A DNA stretch of 6,734 nt from Alphaproteobacteria bacterium. GTDB taxonomy: Bacteria; Pseudomonadota; Alphaproteobacteria; ATCC43930; CGMCC-115725. This document shows positions 6,182 to 6,734 of this stretch, piece after piece. The stretch is taken from the NCBI GenBank assembly GCA_005888425.1, contig VAZF01000378.1:1-6734 (forward strand). The letters run 5' to 3'. The position numbers and the translations under genes were made by a program. Every line of letters starts with the position of its first letter. Within the stretch, counting starts at the first letter, position 1. The notes beneath the pieces were generated by a model. It saw only the letters and a list, made by a program, of their open reading frames with translations. It was not told the origin of the DNA and searched no databases.

Positions 6182-6734
6182 ATGGAGACAATCGGTTTGT
6201 CTAGCCCCTTTCCGTTCGCGATACACGCCGCTGTGGCTGGTCCGGAGGTCGACATGGCCATGGGTCAGAACGACAACCCGGGGAAAGCCGACTTCTTTGC
6301 GACATTACTGGCGATGGCGGGGCACGATCTGCGCCAGCCATTGCAGATGATCACCAGCGCGCACGATATCCTCGGGCGCATCGTCCATAGCGGCGAGCAG
6401 CGGGAGGAACTGTCACAGGCGCAAGATGCCACGAGGCGACTGGCCAGTATGCTGGGTCAGCTCGTCGAGGCCCTGGAACTGCATGAGCGATCGAGCGATC
6501 ACCTCCGTGTCCCGGTGCGGTTACGTCCCATCCTCGACGAGATTGTCGCCGAGTTCGCCGAACCGGCACGCCTGAAAGGAATCATGTTGCGGGTGACCGC
6601 GGCGCGCGGCATGGCTCTTAGCCACCCGGTTCTGCTCGGCGGCATCCTGCGAAATCTGATACGGAATGCCGTTGATTACACGCCTTCCGGCGGCTCCGTA
6701 TCGGTCGGCTCTCGCCGTTTTGGATCGGAAATGC
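6182..6734 (+). CDS. Sensor histidine kinase, partial (cut by window end)
   Basis: The first 184 residues of a two-component histidine kinase. After about 35 residues without transmembrane or PAS features comes the dimerisation/phospho-acceptor helix, with H48 in MAGHDLRQPLQMI. A second helix (about 72-102) follows, then the start of the HATPase domain with the N-box ILRNLIRNAVDYTPSGG (N162 is the predicted Mg/ATP-contacting Asn). The G-boxes lie beyond the window. Kinases with this H-box are common in Bradyrhizobium and relatives; many are cytoplasmic and some carry a C-terminal receiver, which cannot be seen here. The lack of a recognisable input domain upstream of the H-box means the signal is unknown or comes from a partner protein. 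It is transcribed divergently from hemA. Pairing with the regulator at 32-649 is possible but speculative. Confidence 0.9.
   Translation, partial: METIGLSSPFPFAIHAAVAGPEVDMAMGQNDNPGKADFFATLLAMAGHDLRQPLQMITSAHDILGRIVHSGEQREELSQAQDATRRLASMLGQLVEALELHERSSDHLRVPVRLRPILDEIVAEFAEPARLKGIMLRVTAARGMALSHPVLLGGILRNLIRNAVDYTPSGGSVSVGSRRFGSEM

Overview
The window looks like chromosome or large-replicon DNA from a GC-rich alphaproteobacterium. The best guess is Bradyrhizobium, Rhodopseudomonas or a relative (Nitrobacteraceae). The reasons are a FixJ-type regulator, an ECF sigma factor of the rhizobial kind, an ALAS-type hemA (the C4 route to heme is alphaproteobacterial), a soluble histidine kinase with an AGHDLRQPLQ H-box, and strongly GC-ending codons. 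No rRNA, tRNA, insertion sequence, CRISPR array or phage gene was seen.

Layout. At the left, on the + strand, are a complete FixJ/NarL-type response regulator (32-649), a 369-bp non-coding gap, and an ECF sigma factor (1019-1696). Converging on them is a minus-strand group that reads leftward from about 5719: hemA (5-aminolevulinate synthase, 5719-4424), poxB (ThDP-dependent pyruvate:quinone oxidoreductase, 4332-2722), the first ~89 codons of cydA/cioA (cytochrome bd-type quinol oxidase subunit I, from 2708), and then, joined directly and out of frame, the C-terminal two thirds of a 3-hydroxyisobutyrate-dehydrogenase-like gene (to 1819). To the right of hemA a 462-bp divergent intergenic region carries phased TTAA motifs. 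It leads into a + strand histidine kinase (from 6182) that is cut by the window end.

Logic. An intact hemA-poxB-cydA set would be a coherent respiratory module: PoxB oxidises pyruvate and reduces quinone, the bd-type oxidase passes quinol electrons to oxygen, and ALAS supplies heme for the oxidase. Here the module is broken at two independent points. poxB has an in-frame gap of about 42 codons that removes the GDG half of the thiamine-diphosphate/Mg site. cydA is cut after its first two or so transmembrane helices and fused to a dehydrogenase gene that has lost its NAD-binding start. hemA appears intact. The two lesions are the most notable observations; they could be real decay, lineage-specific remodelling, or an assembly error.

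I found no convincing wholly new system. The remaining points are the phased TTAA array between hemA and the kinase gene, an ECF sigma factor with an unusual tail and no visible anti-sigma factor, and a kinase without a visible sensory domain.
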